From: Deferribacteraceae bacterium
GTDB taxonomy: Bacteria; Chrysiogenota; Deferribacteres; Deferribacterales; Deferrivibrionaceae
Reading direction: 5' to 3'
DNA length: 48,164 nt
NCBI GenBank assembly: GCA_020054865.1
Contig: JAIHAR010000014.1
Coordinates: 1 to 48,164 of the forward strand
A model generated the notes under the pieces. That model was not told the DNA's origin, made no database searches, and saw only the letters and a program-made list of their open reading frames with translations. A program made the translations under genes and the position numbers. How positions within the stretch are numbered: position 1 is the first letter of the stretch; each line of letters starts with the position of its first letter. Below are positions 25,026 through 34,901 of the stretch, one piece after another.

Positions 25026-26950
25026 GTAAACCGACTTTTTACGTTACAACACCGATATATTACGTCAATGATGTGCCTCACATAGGTCATGCATACACGA
25101 CAGTTGCATGTGATGTTATAAGCAGATATAAAAGAATGTCCGGCTACGATGTATTTTTTTTAACAGGGACAGATGAACACGGACAAAAAATCGAGCAGGC
25201 AGCCCAACAAAAAAAGCTTTCTCCCAAAGAACTTGCTGACAGTGTGGTGCAGCGATATAAAAATTTGTGGAAAAAATTAAACATATCAAACAATCATTTC
25301 ATAAGGACTACTGACGAAAGCCATAAAAAGACTGTCCAGGAAGCATTCAAAAAGATGCAGGAAAATGGTGATATTTATCTGGATGAGTATGAGGGATGGT
25401 ACTGCACCCCCTGTGAAACATACTGGACCGAAACACAGTTGTTAGATGGCAACTGCTGCCCATCCTGCAGAAGGGAAACTACAAAGTTAAAAGAACCAAG
25501 CTATTTTTTCAATATGTCCAAATATCAGGACAAATTACTTAAGCACATTGAAGAAAACCCGGATTTTATAAAGCCTGCATCAAGAAGAAATGAAATTGTC
25601 GCATTTATAAAGGAAGGGCTAAGGAATCTTTCCGTAAGCCGGGTTTCCTTTAAATGGGGGATACCTGTCCCCAGAGATGAAAAACACGTTATATATGTCT
25701 GGATAGATGCACTTACAAATTATATATCTGCACTTGATTACTTTGATTCAAACTCGGACAAAAGAAAATACTGGCCTGCAGATTTTCATGTGGTAGGAAA
25801 AGATATCCTCAGATTTCATACGGTCTATTGGCCTACCATGTTGATGAGTCTGGGCGTCCCATTGCCAAAAACGGTCTTTGCTCATGGCTGGTGGACAGTA
25901 GAAGGGCAAAAAATGTCAAAATCTCTCGGAAATGCGATAGATCCCAATTGGCTTATAGAAAAATTTGGTGTTGACCCTATTAGATATTTTCTTTTAAGGG
26001 AAGTACCTTTTGGGCTTGACGGAGACTTTTCATTTAAGGCGCTTATTCACAGAATAAACAGTGATCTTGCAAACGATCTTGGCAATCTGTTGAACAGAAC
26101 CTTGGGAATGGTAAAAAGGTATTTTAACGGCCAGATACCTGACTACAAGATGGAAGATGAAATAGATATCGAACTATTCAAAAAGATTGAAGAAACTTTT
26201 AATAGTGTTGAAGCTCATCTTAACGAGCTTGCTTTCAACAAGGCTTTGATATCAATTTGGGAGCTTGTGGGAGCTCTTAACAAATACATTGACACTACTG
26301 CACCCTGGGCGCTCGCCAAAGACAAAGAAAACAGAAACAGGCTTGAAACAGTTCTTTACACAGCGATGGATGGAATAAGGATACTTTCACTTTTAATTTA
26401 TCCTTTTATGCCCGATACAGCTCTTGAAATCAGAAAACAGCTTAACATTGACGAGCCTGTTGAAAAATCAAATTTTGATGAGCTTAAAAAGGTGAAACTT
26501 TTAAAACCAGGTAAGTCAATTGGGGAAGTAACCCCCATCTTCCCAAGACTTGATGAAAAGGAAATTATTGAAAATATTAAAAATGAAAACAAAAAGGAAG
26601 AAAATCAAAAACAGGAAAGTAAAGTCGAACAAATAGATTACAATCATTTTATGACTGTTCAGATTAAAGCAGGAAAAATACTTGAAGCCGAGAATGTGCC
26701 AAAGTCTGAAAAACTTCTTAAACTAAAAATTGACCTGGGTGATGAGAAAAGGCAGATTGTTGCAGGGATTGCAAAAAGCTATTCTCCGGGGGAGCTTGTG
26801 GGCAAAACAGTTGCAGTGGTGGCAAACTTAAAGCCTGCAAAACTTATGGGTATATTGTCAGAGGGTATGGTGCTGGCTGCAACGGTAGGTGACAGGCACA
26901 GGGTATTGGAGCTTCCTGATGAAGTAATGCCAGGGACAATTATAAAATAA
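25022..26950 (+). CDS. metG: Methionyl-tRNA synthetase
   Basis: 642 residues. Class-I motifs: HIGH-type YVNDVPHIGHAYT near 14-26 and KMSKS in GQKMSKSLGN near 300. One zinc knuckle is formed by CTPC and CCPSC (about 125-150). The anticodon-binding helical domain follows; after a charged linker, the C-terminal about 100 residues are a tRNA-binding EMAP/Arc1p-type domain (FMTVQIKAGKILEAENVPKS; KLMGILSEGMVLAA) that makes the enzyme dimeric. GGAGGG six bases before the ATG; the start overlaps the psp1 stop (ATGA). Confidence 0.96.
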   Translation: MSKPTFYVTTPIYYVNDVPHIGHAYTTVACDVISRYKRMSGYDVFFLTGTDEHGQKIEQAAQQKKLSPKELADSVVQRYKNLWKKLNISNNHFIRTTDESHKKTVQEAFKKMQENGDIYLDEYEGWYCTPCETYWTETQLLDGNCCPSCRRETTKLKEPSYFFNMSKYQDKLLKHIEENPDFIKPASRRNEIVAFIKEGLRNLSVSRVSFKWGIPVPRDEKHVIYVWIDALTNYISALDYFDSNSDKRKYWPADFHVVGKDILRFHTVYWPTMLMSLGVPLPKTVFAHGWWTVEGQKMSKSLGNAIDPNWLIEKFGVDPIRYFLLREVPFGLDGDFSFKALIHRINSDLANDLGNLLNRTLGMVKRYFNGQIPDYKMEDEIDIELFKKIEETFNSVEAHLNELAFNKALISIWELVGALNKYIDTTAPWALAKDKENRNRLETVLYTAMDGIRILSLLIYPFMPDTALEIRKQLNIDEPVEKSNFDELKKVKLLKPGKSIGEVTPIFPRLDEKEIIENIKNENKKEENQKQESKVEQIDYNHFMTVQIKAGKILEAENVPKSEKLLKLKIDLGDEKRQIVAGIAKSYSPGELVGKTVAVVANLKPAKLMGILSEGMVLAATVGDRHRVLELPDEVMPGTIIK

Positions 26951-26972
26951 GATTTAATAATTATAAACGAGC

Positions 26973-27821
26973 ATGATATTAAATAAAAACACAAAAGAAT
27001 TTGATGATTATGTTAAGCAACTTGAAATATTAAGCAGCAGAGGACTCTTTTTTACGGACACTCATGCCCATGTCCATTTTAAAGAGCTTGAAAAAACAAA
27101 TTTTCTTGATACCTGCAAAAAATATTCTGTAAAGAGAATTGTTACCATCGGAATAGACCTTAAAGACTCTGAAAATGCACTGGATTTTGCCACCAAGCAT
27201 CAAGGGGTATATGCAGCTTGCGGAGTACACCCCCACGATTCATCCAATTTTAAAGTCGTGCAGCTAAGCCGTTTCGAAAATATGTTGAAAAGTGAAAAAA
27301 CAATTGCCGTAGGGGAAATAGGTCTTGATTACTTCAGAAATTACTCACCAAAAGAGACACAAATAAAAACTTTTTTAACATTTGCCGACCTTGCGGTGTA
27401 CCATAAAAAACCGATAATAATTCACAACAGAGATTCATCTTCAGACATAATAACCTTTCTTGAGCCCGTTATAAAAAATAACTTTAGTGGCGGCATAATA
27501 CACTGCTTTAACGGCGATAAAACACTTCTGAAATGGGCTCTTGATATGGGCTTTTACATTTCATATGCCGGGGTTTTGACATATAAAAAGGCAGACGATT
27601 TAAGAGAAACTTTAAAATATGTTCCCATCGACAGGCTACTGGTTGAGACAGACTGCCCTTACCTTACTCCTATGCCTTTTAGAAGCCAGAAAAATGACCC
27701 ATCTTTCATTGTTTTTACCGCATACACTATGTCCGAAATTATAAATAAAAGTATAGAAGAATTAGCAATAATTCTTGAAAAAAATTTTACCAACCTTTTT
27801 GGCAAGCTTGAAACATTTTAA
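26973..27821 (+). CDS. tatD: TatD-family metal-dependent DNase
   Basis: 282 residues. TIM-barrel metal ligands visible: TDTHAHVHF (His-x-His), GEIGLDYFR (Glu), HNRDSS, IHCFNGD and ETDCPYLTP (Asp). Such proteins are deoxyribonucleases, some proposed to act in repair or on D-aminoacyl substrates. The N-terminus carries about 27 residues ahead of the barrel (MILNKNTKEFDDYVKQLEIL), unusual for the family; no alternative ATG exists and the ribosome binding site is weak. Located 22 bp after metG, its usual neighbour. Confidence 0.9.
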   Translation: MILNKNTKEFDDYVKQLEILSSRGLFFTDTHAHVHFKELEKTNFLDTCKKYSVKRIVTIGIDLKDSENALDFATKHQGVYAACGVHPHDSSNFKVVQLSRFENMLKSEKTIAVGEIGLDYFRNYSPKETQIKTFLTFADLAVYHKKPIIIHNRDSSSDIITFLEPVIKNNFSGGIIHCFNGDKTLLKWALDMGFYISYAGVLTYKKADDLRETLKYVPIDRLLVETDCPYLTPMPFRSQKNDPSFIVFTAYTMSEIINKSIEELAIILEKNFTNLFGKLETF

Positions 27822-27842
27822 CTGTTTGTACAGGTGGTTATT

Positions 27843-28193
27843 TTGAAAATATTAGTTATCGATGATGACCAGTTTAGCAGGGAGGGTCTGAAAAAGATTC
27901 TCGAGTCAGAAGGCTTCCTGGTAGATATCGCAAAAGATGGTGAAGAAGGCTTTGAGCTGGCGGATAAGTACCATTACAATCTAATCATTACTGACCTTAT
28001 GATGCCCATTATGAACGGTATGAAATTTTTGAGCAGATTAAAAAGTATAGGGAATGACGTCCCCGTAATAGTGATTACCGCATATGCCAGTATTGACAAT
28101 ATATTATCGGTTTATGAGCTTGGTGGAATAGAAGTTATGGAAAAACCATTTGAAATTGGTGACCTATTTGACTTGATAAAAAGAATATCATAG
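27843..28193 (+). CDS. Stand-alone response-regulator receiver protein (CheY-like)
   Basis: 116 residues, a receiver domain with no output domain. Acidic pocket IDDDQ near the start, phospho-acceptor Asp in ITDLMMPIMNG, switch Thr in VITAYAS, and the conserved Lys in MEKPFE. The open frame starts at a GTG at 27834, but AGGTGG (27832-27837) is five bases before a TTG at 27843, giving MKILVIDDD; I prefer that. It lies 21 bp after tatD. No histidine kinase is in the window, so partner and output (protein contact only) are unknown. Confidence 0.85.
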   Translation: MKILVIDDDQFSREGLKKILESEGFLVDIAKDGEEGFELADKYHYNLIITDLMMPIMNGMKFLSRLKSIGNDVPVIVITAYASIDNILSVYELGGIEVMEKPFEIGDLFDLIKRIS

Positions 28194-28237
28194 TTTATTT
28201 TATTATATAAGCTTTTCCAATTATATAAGGAGGTGCT

Positions 28238-28705
28238 ATGATACCTATAAAAAAAATTTTATTCCCTACCGATTTTTCAGAAACTTCAAAGTATGCTATG
28301 AATTATGCCATAAGCTTTGCCAAAGAGTTTAAGGCTGAGCTTGAGATTGTTCATGTTGTATTTGATGAATCCCAGATTGTGGCTTTTTATCTCCCTCAAG
28401 TTACTTTTCAAAACCTTGATGTGGAACTTGAGGAATCTGCAAAAAAGCAGCTTGACGAGTTTATCTCCCAATATCCTGATCTTAATGAGGTTAAATACAA
28501 CACTAAATTACTCAAAGGTACCCCTTTTGTGGAGATAATAAACGAGGCCAAAGAATTTAAAGCAGATATGATTGTAATAGGCACCCACGGCAGAAGTGGA
28601 TTGGAGCATGTTCTTTTCGGTTCTACTGCTGAAAAAGTTGTTAGAAAGTCCCCATGTCCAGTTTTTTCCGTTAGGCTTAAAGACCAAAAATTCAAGATGC
28701 CTTAA
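28238..28705 (+). CDS. Universal stress protein (UspA family)
   Basis: 155 residues. Opening KKILFPTDFSETSKYAMNYA and the ATP-binding signature GTHGRSGLEHVLFGSTAEKVVRKSPCPV (G-x2-G-x9-G-S) mark an ATP-binding UspA-type protein, cytoplasmic. Excellent ribosome binding site AAGGAGG just upstream. Follows the receiver gene by 44 bp and is closed by a terminator overlapping its stop codon. Stress or energy-state role inferred from family only. Confidence 0.9.
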   Translation: MIPIKKILFPTDFSETSKYAMNYAISFAKEFKAELEIVHVVFDESQIVAFYLPQVTFQNLDVELEESAKKQLDEFISQYPDLNEVKYNTKLLKGTPFVEIINEAKEFKADMIVIGTHGRSGLEHVLFGSTAEKVVRKSPCPVFSVRLKDQKFKMP

Positions 28706-28722
28706 AAAGGCATCTTTTTTTT
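28694..28722 (+). terminator. Rho-independent terminator after the UspA gene
   Basis: 10-bp stem AAGATGCCTT/AAGGCATCTT, 3-base loop, then a run of eight T. It includes the stop codon (28703-28705). Confidence 0.85.
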
Positions 28723-28776
28723 CAATCAAATACCCAATTAAAAGTTAAACAATCTTCATCAATCGTTATTTTTTGA

Positions 28777-28804
28777 TTGACATATATGGATATTCATATA
28801 TACA
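28777..28804 (+). promoter_or_regulatory. Promoter with ArsR-type dyad operator in the spacer
   Basis: -35 TTGACA (28777-28782) and -10-like TATACA (28799-28804), 16 bp apart. The spacer is filled by an inverted repeat, ATATATG-GATATT-CATATAT (28782-28801), with 7-bp arms. Binding there would block polymerase, the arrangement usual for ArsR/SmtB repressors. It lies 41 bp before the ArsR gene and so suggests self-repression of the whole efflux operon. Confidence 0.6.
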
Positions 28805-28844
28805 TATATTGTACATTGTTAACTATATTCAATGAGGTGTTTTT

Positions 28845-29114
28845 ATGTTTGATGAATATGCGGATAAATTCAAAGCTTTAGGTCACCCAATAAGGCTCAA
28901 GATTGTAGCTGGACTTGCCCAAAAAGAATGCAATGTGACAAAAATGTGTGAGGGGCTCAACCTGCATCAGGCAACAGTAAGCAGACACCTTGCGATATTA
29001 AGGTCTGCCGGAATAGTTGAAGGTGTTAGAAGTGGCAGCGAAATTTGTTATCACATAGCAGATAGTAAAATAGAAAAAATAATAAATATTATAGGAGATG
29101 AAGCACATGTATAA
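28845..29114 (+). CDS. ArsR-family transcriptional repressor
   Basis: 89 residues, winged helix. FKALGHPIRLKIVAGLAQ opens the family fold; recognition helix LHQATVSRHLAILRSAG; wing VEGVRSGSEICYHI. Cysteines at 29, 35 and 68: the first two (ECNVTKMC) sit near where classical ArsR has its ELCVCDL metal site but with different spacing, so the inducer is unclear (metal, persulfide or other thiol reagent). GAGGTG precedes the ATG. It heads an operon with tolC-like, adaptor, RND pump and DUF2892 genes, and a dyad overlaps its promoter, so it likely represses the operon until induced. Confidence 0.88.
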   Translation: MFDEYADKFKALGHPIRLKIVAGLAQKECNVTKMCEGLNLHQATVSRHLAILRSAGIVEGVRSGSEICYHIADSKIEKIINIIGDEAHV

Positions 29115-30414
29115 TCTCATTGCATTTGTTGTCTTTTTTCTTGTATCGCAAAATCTTTTTGCATTGACACTTGATATCGACACAGCCAAAAAGATGGCTC
29201 TTGAAAACAATAACATCATCAAAGCTTACGAGGAAGAGGCAAAGTCAGCATCTTACACACTCAGTCAGGCTAAAGGAGGATACTTTCCAAAAGTAAGTGT
29301 CAGTGAAACGTTTATCTCTACCGATGAGCCTGCCACAGCAGCATTTTCCAAGATGTCACAAGGCAAGTTTGATTTCACTTATTTCAACACTCAGCTTGCA
29401 AATCCTGAAAGAGCAGAAAATTTTGAGACAAAGATAGAGATTATTCAGCCTGTTTACATGCAAGGAAAAATCTTTTTCGGTATTAAACAGGCAAAAGAGA
29501 TGGATAAGGCATATAAATTGACCCTTGAAAGAGTTAAGGAAAATATCCTTCTTAATACTGTCAAAGCATTTTATGGCAAAGGTGTTGCCGAAAAAGCTGT
29601 TGAAGCAGTTGAAAAATCTCTTGTCAGAACAAAAAAATATTATGAAATGACTGAAAATTTTTACAAAAACGGAATGATTGTGAAAAGTGATTTGCTGGTT
29701 GCCGAATCCTATCTGCTTCAAAATGAGGAAGCACTGGCAAGTGCAAAAAAACAGGTAAATATTGCAGAAAGCCATCTTCAAAGACTACTTAATACTGACG
29801 AAAACATCAAGATTGTGTGGGGAGACACAAATATTGTTCAGATACAGGATATTGAAGAATATTTGGCTCAAGCCATACAAAACCGTTCAGACTTAAAGGC
29901 AATGGAAAGATTTGCCAAAATAAAAGAATATGAGGTCAAAAAGAGCAAATCGGAATTTTTGCCTGAAGTAGCACTTTTTGCCAACTATAAGATGAATGAT
30001 GAAAATTTCCTGGGAGATAGCGGTAGCGGACTTACCGCTGGAGTAATGGTAAAATTAAATATCTTTGACGGTATGTCCACAGTAAACAAAATAAAAACAA
30101 ACAAAAGCAACCACCTGTCATTAATCCACAAATTAAATGACAAAAAACTTGAAATCAAAACAGAAGTCAGAGAAGCCTATTATACCTACAAAGCTTCAAT
30201 TGAAAGACTTAATGCAATGAAAAAACAAGTTGAAGCCGCCTACAAAGCTCTTGAAATCACTGAAAACAGATTCAAAGAAGGGCTTGCCAAAATAACAGAA
30301 TTGCTTGACAGGGAATTTGAAGTCAAAGAAGCAGAGCTAAAGCTTGCAATGGCTGAGTATGATGTAATTGTAAGTAAGTCGGAGCTTCTGTTTGCAACCG
30401 GTAAAATTAAATAA
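29107..30414 (+). CDS. TolC-family outer-membrane efflux protein
   Basis: 435 residues with signal peptide (MYNLIAFVVFFLVSQNLFA). Two repeated OEP domains of long helices: LDIDTAKKMALENNNIIKAYEEEAKSA-like start, RVKENILLNTVKAFYG helix, then the second copy with IQNRSDLKAMERFAKIKEYEVKKSKS and LEIKTEVREAYYTYKAS. Forms the trimeric outer-membrane duct of the pump encoded next. The ATG at 29098 directly abuts AGGAG, so the ATG at 29107 (nine bases from AGGAG) is the likely start; it overlaps the arsR stop by eight bases. Confidence 0.9.
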   Translation: MYNLIAFVVFFLVSQNLFALTLDIDTAKKMALENNNIIKAYEEEAKSASYTLSQAKGGYFPKVSVSETFISTDEPATAAFSKMSQGKFDFTYFNTQLANPERAENFETKIEIIQPVYMQGKIFFGIKQAKEMDKAYKLTLERVKENILLNTVKAFYGKGVAEKAVEAVEKSLVRTKKYYEMTENFYKNGMIVKSDLLVAESYLLQNEEALASAKKQVNIAESHLQRLLNTDENIKIVWGDTNIVQIQDIEEYLAQAIQNRSDLKAMERFAKIKEYEVKKSKSEFLPEVALFANYKMNDENFLGDSGSGLTAGVMVKLNIFDGMSTVNKIKTNKSNHLSLIHKLNDKKLEIKTEVREAYYTYKASIERLNAMKKQVEAAYKALEITENRFKEGLAKITELLDREFEVKEAELKLAMAEYDVIVSKSELLFATGKIK

Positions 30415-30430
30415 CATCAAGGAGATAAAT

Positions 30431-31624
30431 ATGAAAGTAAAAAAGATTTTGGTATTTTTTGCTTTTTTGGTTTTAGTTTCCGCCTGCTCCTCTAATTCAG
30501 GTAAGGAAAATAGCAATATTTCAAGCGATGTTTTTAGAGTAAGGGTGGAAAAATATGAGGTAAAGACCCTGGAAACTGAATCCCAGAGGAGTTTTACAGG
30601 ACAGGTCATAAGTAAAGATACTGTAATGCTTGTTCCTAAAGTTGTGGGATATTTGTCTGAAGTTAAAGTTAAAGTGGGTGATAGGTTTAAAAAAGGGGAC
30701 GTCCTTGCACAGATTGTTAGTCAGGAACTTCAGGACAAAAGGAAATTTGCAGAAGCATCAGTAATGGAAGCTGACAATGGACTCAAGCAAGCTGAAATAG
30801 GTCTTAATATGGCAGAGGCAAATTATAGGCAAGCGTTGGCGCAATATGAGCTTGCGGAAAAAACTTTTAAACGATTTGAAAAATTGTACAGCACTGAAAG
30901 TGTAAGCAAACAGGAATATGATGAGGTGTTAGCCAAATACAAAATGGCACTTGAAGGAAAAAATCTGGCTGAAAAAAATATGCAACTTGCAGAAGAAAAG
31001 CTAAACCAGGTCAAGATAAAAAAGGCGCAGGCCGAAGCAGCCTTAGACGAAGTCAATACATATATTTCCTATACAAAACTAACAGCGCCATTTGACGGTA
31101 TAGTCCTGGAAAAGCTAATGGATGCAGGAAACCTTGCCTCATACAGCACCCCTGTGTTAAAAATAGGAACACTTGAAAGCGAAATTGTACTTAATGTCCC
31201 TGAAAACGCCTTTCAAAACTTGCAAATAGGTCAAAATGTTCGTGTAAAGATACCTTCCATAAACAAGCAGTTTGATACAAAGATAGTAGAAATCTCAAGA
31301 GATATAAGCCCTGCAACAAGGACTTTTACTGTAAAGCTCAAAGCAAATGACAATGAAGTTATACCTGGAATGTATGCGGAAGCTTATTTTGTAAGCAGCA
31401 GGACCAAAACTATTCTGGTTCCATCAGACTATATCTTTGAAAGAGGACAGTTAAACTATGTATTTGTTGATAAAAATTCTGTTGCTGAAATGAGAATTGT
31501 AAAAGTAGGAAAAACTGATGGAAATATGGTAGAATTAAACAGCGGTATTGAACCTGGTGAAGTGATAGTAAAACCTGTTGAAAACATTCAAATAAAATCT
31601 GGGGATATTCTGGAGGCTAAATAA
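30431..31624 (+). CDS. RND efflux periplasmic adaptor (membrane fusion protein), lipoprotein
   Basis: 397 residues. Lipoprotein signal with lipobox VSAC near residue 18. Lipoyl/barrel-sandwich half VVGYLSEVKVKVGDRFKKGDVLAQI, a long coiled-coil hairpin rich in Ala/Lys/Glu (about 90-200), second half YTKLTAPFDGIVLEKLMDAGNLA, then beta-barrel domain. It links the inner-membrane pump to the TolC-type channel. The frame extends upstream to 30392, but AAGGAG six bases before the ATG at 30431 fixes the start and exposes the signal peptide. The next gene begins two bases after its stop. Confidence 0.93.
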   Translation: MKVKKILVFFAFLVLVSACSSNSGKENSNISSDVFRVRVEKYEVKTLETESQRSFTGQVISKDTVMLVPKVVGYLSEVKVKVGDRFKKGDVLAQIVSQELQDKRKFAEASVMEADNGLKQAEIGLNMAEANYRQALAQYELAEKTFKRFEKLYSTESVSKQEYDEVLAKYKMALEGKNLAEKNMQLAEEKLNQVKIKKAQAEAALDEVNTYISYTKLTAPFDGIVLEKLMDAGNLASYSTPVLKIGTLESEIVLNVPENAFQNLQIGQNVRVKIPSINKQFDTKIVEISRDISPATRTFTVKLKANDNEVIPGMYAEAYFVSSRTKTILVPSDYIFERGQLNYVFVDKNSVAEMRIVKVGKTDGNMVELNSGIEPGEVIVKPVENIQIKSGDILEAK

Positions 31625-31625
31625 T

Positions 31626-34600
31626 ATGGCTGAAATAGACAAAAACAAACTTGAAAAGTGTGATATCAGCCCACAGGAAGAGGTGGAGATAATCAAATAT
31701 GGGATTGCAGAGAGAATAGCAAAGGCTTTTTTAAAGTCCAAAATTACCCCTCTGCTTGTTATAGCATCCCTTTTTATAGGTATAGTTTCTGTTATCCTTA
31801 CTCCGAAAGAAGAAGAGCCACAAATTGTTGTGCCGATGGTAGATATTATTGTACCTTATCCGGGAGCGAAGGTTGGTGATGTTGAAAAAACAGTTTTGTC
31901 ACCTCTGGAAGAGCTGATGTGGGAAATCCCACAGGTTGAATATGTCTATGGCACAGCGATGAACGATGTGGCAATGGTCACAGTCAGGTTTAAGGTTGGC
32001 GAAGATGAAGAAAAGAGTATTACAAAGTTAAAAACGAAAATTGACTATAACATAGACAGAATGCCCCATGGCGTAATGATGCCTATTATCAAAAAAAGGT
32101 CGATTGACGACGTACCACAGGTAGCAATTACCCTATGGAGCAAAAAATACAACGGATCTGAACTTAGAAGACTTGCAAAAGAGGTGGAAAAGCGGATCAA
32201 AGAGACTGAGAATGTGTCAGAAACAACAATAATTGGTGGATACAAAAGGATTGTAAAGGTTGAGCCAGATATCAATAAGCTAAAAGGTTATAATCTCGAC
32301 CTTTTCAGACTTTACGGCGCCATCTCCATGTCAAACACTTCCCTTAACAACGGTGAAGTTACTGAACAAAACAAAACTTTTTATATTTCGACAGGTGGTT
32401 TTCTTGAAAATATTGACGATGTAAAAAATTTGGTAGTAGGGGTTTACAATGGAAGTCCTGTTTACCTTAAAGATGTGGCACTTGTGGAAGACTCAAGCAT
32501 CGTCCCTGAGCATTATCATTTAATCGGATTTAATCAGAATACAAATCAGGATAAATATGAAGCAGTCACCATCTCCGTAGCAAAGAGAAAGGGTAGCGAC
32601 TCTGTGGTTGTTGCTGAAAATGTTCTCCAGAAAATAGACAGCCTTAAAGGGTACATTATACCTGATGATGTGTTTGTGTCTGTAACAAGAGATTACGGTG
32701 AAACAGCATTGGACAAGGTAAAAACTCTCATTGAACACCTTCTTGGAGCTATAATTGCCGTAATCATTGTAATGACATTGACAATGGGTTGGCGGGCAGG
32801 TCTTGTTGTTTTTGTGGCACTCCCGGTAACATTTGCCCTCACATTTTTTGTCTATTATATGTTTGACTACACTCTAAACAGAGTCACCTTATTTGCACTT
32901 ATATTTGTTGCAGGGCTCGTTGTTGATGATGCAATTATTGTTGTAGAAAACATGGAAAGACATTTTAAACTCGGCAAGGATAATCTAATTCAAAGGGCAA
33001 TAAAGGCAGTCGGTGAAGTGGGAAACCCTACCATACTTGCAACGATAACTGTTATAGTTGCGATATACCCGATGGCATTTGTCGGCGGACTAATGGGCCC
33101 ATATATGAAACCTATGCCTATCGGTGCTTCACTTGCAATGATATTTTCGCTTTTTGTGGCCCTTATCATTACTCCATGGCTATCATTCAAGCTGCTTGCT
33201 GGCCATTCGGCAAAACATGAAGTAGTACTGGATGAAGATGAGTGGGTAAAAAATACAAAGCTCTACAAACTTTATAAAACCATTTTAACTCCATTGATGG
33301 ACAAAATATCTTACAGGCTTATTTTTACCGGAGTAATGCTGATGTTGTTTTTCGGTGCATTTTTATTTATCCCGACAAAAAAGGTTGTTATGAAAATGCT
33401 ACCGTTTGACAATAAAAATGAACTTCAGGTAATAATCGATATGCCGGAAGGTACATCTTTAGAGCAAACAACTGCTGTGGCAATGGAAATAGGAAATTAT
33501 CTTTCCACAGTCAAAGAGGTTGAAAATTATCAGATCTATGCCGGACTTGCAGCACCTTACAATTTTAACGGGCTTGTCAGACATTATTTTATGAGACAGG
33601 GGAATAACGTAGCTGACATACAGGTCAATTTTGTCGACAAAAAATTCAGAAAACTGCAAAGCCATGACCTGGCATTAAAAATAAGAAAACCAATACAGGA
33701 AATTGGCAAAAAATACAATGCAAACATAAAAATAGCCGAAGTACCACCCGGACCTCCTGTTTTGTCCACACTTGTAGCGGAAATTTATGGCCCTGACCGG
33801 AAGTCGAGAATGGAAGTTGCTTCAAAAGTTAAAGAAGTTTTTGAAACAACTGAAGGTGTTGTAGATGTGGACTGGTATGTGGAAGACGATATGAAAGAAT
33901 ATGTTTTTGAAGTAAATAAAAAGAAGGCGGCACTTACAGGCGTGTCAACCGAAATGATTTCCAAAACCATGTACATTGCCCTTAAGGGGATGAATGCAGG
34001 GATACTTCACACGGAACGGGACAGAGAATCTGTTGAAATTAATTTAAGACTGTCTGAAAGAGATAGAAATAAACTCTCATTTATAAAAGATATACATGTT
34101 ATCTCCATGTCAGGCAAAAGTGTCCCTTTAAGTGAGCTTGTAGAAATAAAGGAAAAGCTTAAAGATAAGGCCGTCTATCATAAAAATTTAATGCCGGTGG
34201 TGTATGTTACGGGGGATGTGGCAGGCAAGGTGGAAAGTCCTGTTTATGCAATATTAGATATGAAGAAAAAAATTGACCAGATAACATATCACGGCAAAAA
34301 AATAAAACAGTTATGGACATCTCAGCCAAAAACTGACCAGGATGTATCTCTCAAATGGGATGGAGAGTGGCAAATCACATACGAAGTCTTTAGAGACTTA
34401 GGTCTTGCTTTTGCAGCGGTGCTGGTGATTATGTACTTTGTGCTTGTTGGCTGGTTCAGATCTTTTGCTACCCCTATAATTATGATGATCCCTATCCCAC
34501 TCAGTCTGCTTGGTATTATCCCCGGACATTTTATATTTGGTGAATTTTTTACTGCTACCAGTATGATAGGTTTTATTGCACTGGCTGGTATCGTGGTAAG

Positions 34601-34901
34601 AAATGCTGTTCTTCTCATCGATTTTATAGAAGCTGCTCTTGAAAAAGGCAAAAATATCAAAGATGCTGTCATTGAGTCAGGGGCGATAAGGACAAGACCT
34701 GTAATGCTCACAACCGTTGCTGTCATCACAGGTGCACTTTTTATGCTGCCTGATCCAATTTTTGCAGGGTTGGGGATAGCGCTTATTACCGGTGCCGTTG
34801 TTTCAACCATACTGACTCTTGTGATAATTCCTCTTAGTTATTATATATTTTATAAAATGTTTATAGAAAAAAAAGGCATAAGGAGGCTTTATGAATACTG
34901 A
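31626..34901 (+). CDS. RND-family efflux permease (AcrB/MMPL-like)
   Basis: 1091 residues, two pseudo-repeats with 12 transmembrane segments and two large periplasmic domains. The proton-relay pair of Asp is in GLVVDDAIIVVENM (TM4); the repeat ending LAGIVVRNAVLLIDFIEAA is the TM10 counterpart. The N-terminal TM1 is preceded by about 40 residues, longer than AcrB. Sequence features such as VPMVDIIVPYPGAKVGDVEKTVLSPLEELMWEIPQVEYV place it in the HAE/heavy-metal-like efflux group often found with ArsR regulators; substrate (metal, organic acid, dye or sulfur compound) cannot be inferred. GGAGG lies about 10 bases before the ATG. Confidence 0.93.
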   Translation: MAEIDKNKLEKCDISPQEEVEIIKYGIAERIAKAFLKSKITPLLVIASLFIGIVSVILTPKEEEPQIVVPMVDIIVPYPGAKVGDVEKTVLSPLEELMWEIPQVEYVYGTAMNDVAMVTVRFKVGEDEEKSITKLKTKIDYNIDRMPHGVMMPIIKKRSIDDVPQVAITLWSKKYNGSELRRLAKEVEKRIKETENVSETTIIGGYKRIVKVEPDINKLKGYNLDLFRLYGAISMSNTSLNNGEVTEQNKTFYISTGGFLENIDDVKNLVVGVYNGSPVYLKDVALVEDSSIVPEHYHLIGFNQNTNQDKYEAVTISVAKRKGSDSVVVAENVLQKIDSLKGYIIPDDVFVSVTRDYGETALDKVKTLIEHLLGAIIAVIIVMTLTMGWRAGLVVFVALPVTFALTFFVYYMFDYTLNRVTLFALIFVAGLVVDDAIIVVENMERHFKLGKDNLIQRAIKAVGEVGNPTILATITVIVAIYPMAFVGGLMGPYMKPMPIGASLAMIFSLFVALIITPWLSFKLLAGHSAKHEVVLDEDEWVKNTKLYKLYKTILTPLMDKISYRLIFTGVMLMLFFGAFLFIPTKKVVMKMLPFDNKNELQVIIDMPEGTSLEQTTAVAMEIGNYLSTVKEVENYQIYAGLAAPYNFNGLVRHYFMRQGNNVADIQVNFVDKKFRKLQSHDLALKIRKPIQEIGKKYNANIKIAEVPPGPPVLSTLVAEIYGPDRKSRMEVASKVKEVFETTEGVVDVDWYVEDDMKEYVFEVNKKKAALTGVSTEMISKTMYIALKGMNAGILHTERDRESVEINLRLSERDRNKLSFIKDIHVISMSGKSVPLSELVEIKEKLKDKAVYHKNLMPVVYVTGDVAGKVESPVYAILDMKKKIDQITYHGKKIKQLWTSQPKTDQDVSLKWDGEWQITYEVFRDLGLAFAAVLVIMYFVLVGWFRSFATPIIMMIPIPLSLLGIIPGHFIFGEFFTATSMIGFIALAGIVVRNAVLLIDFIEAALEKGKNIKDAVIESGAIRTRPVMLTTVAVITGALFMLPDPIFAGLGIALITGAVVSTILTLVIIPLSYYIFYKMFIEKKGIRRLYEY

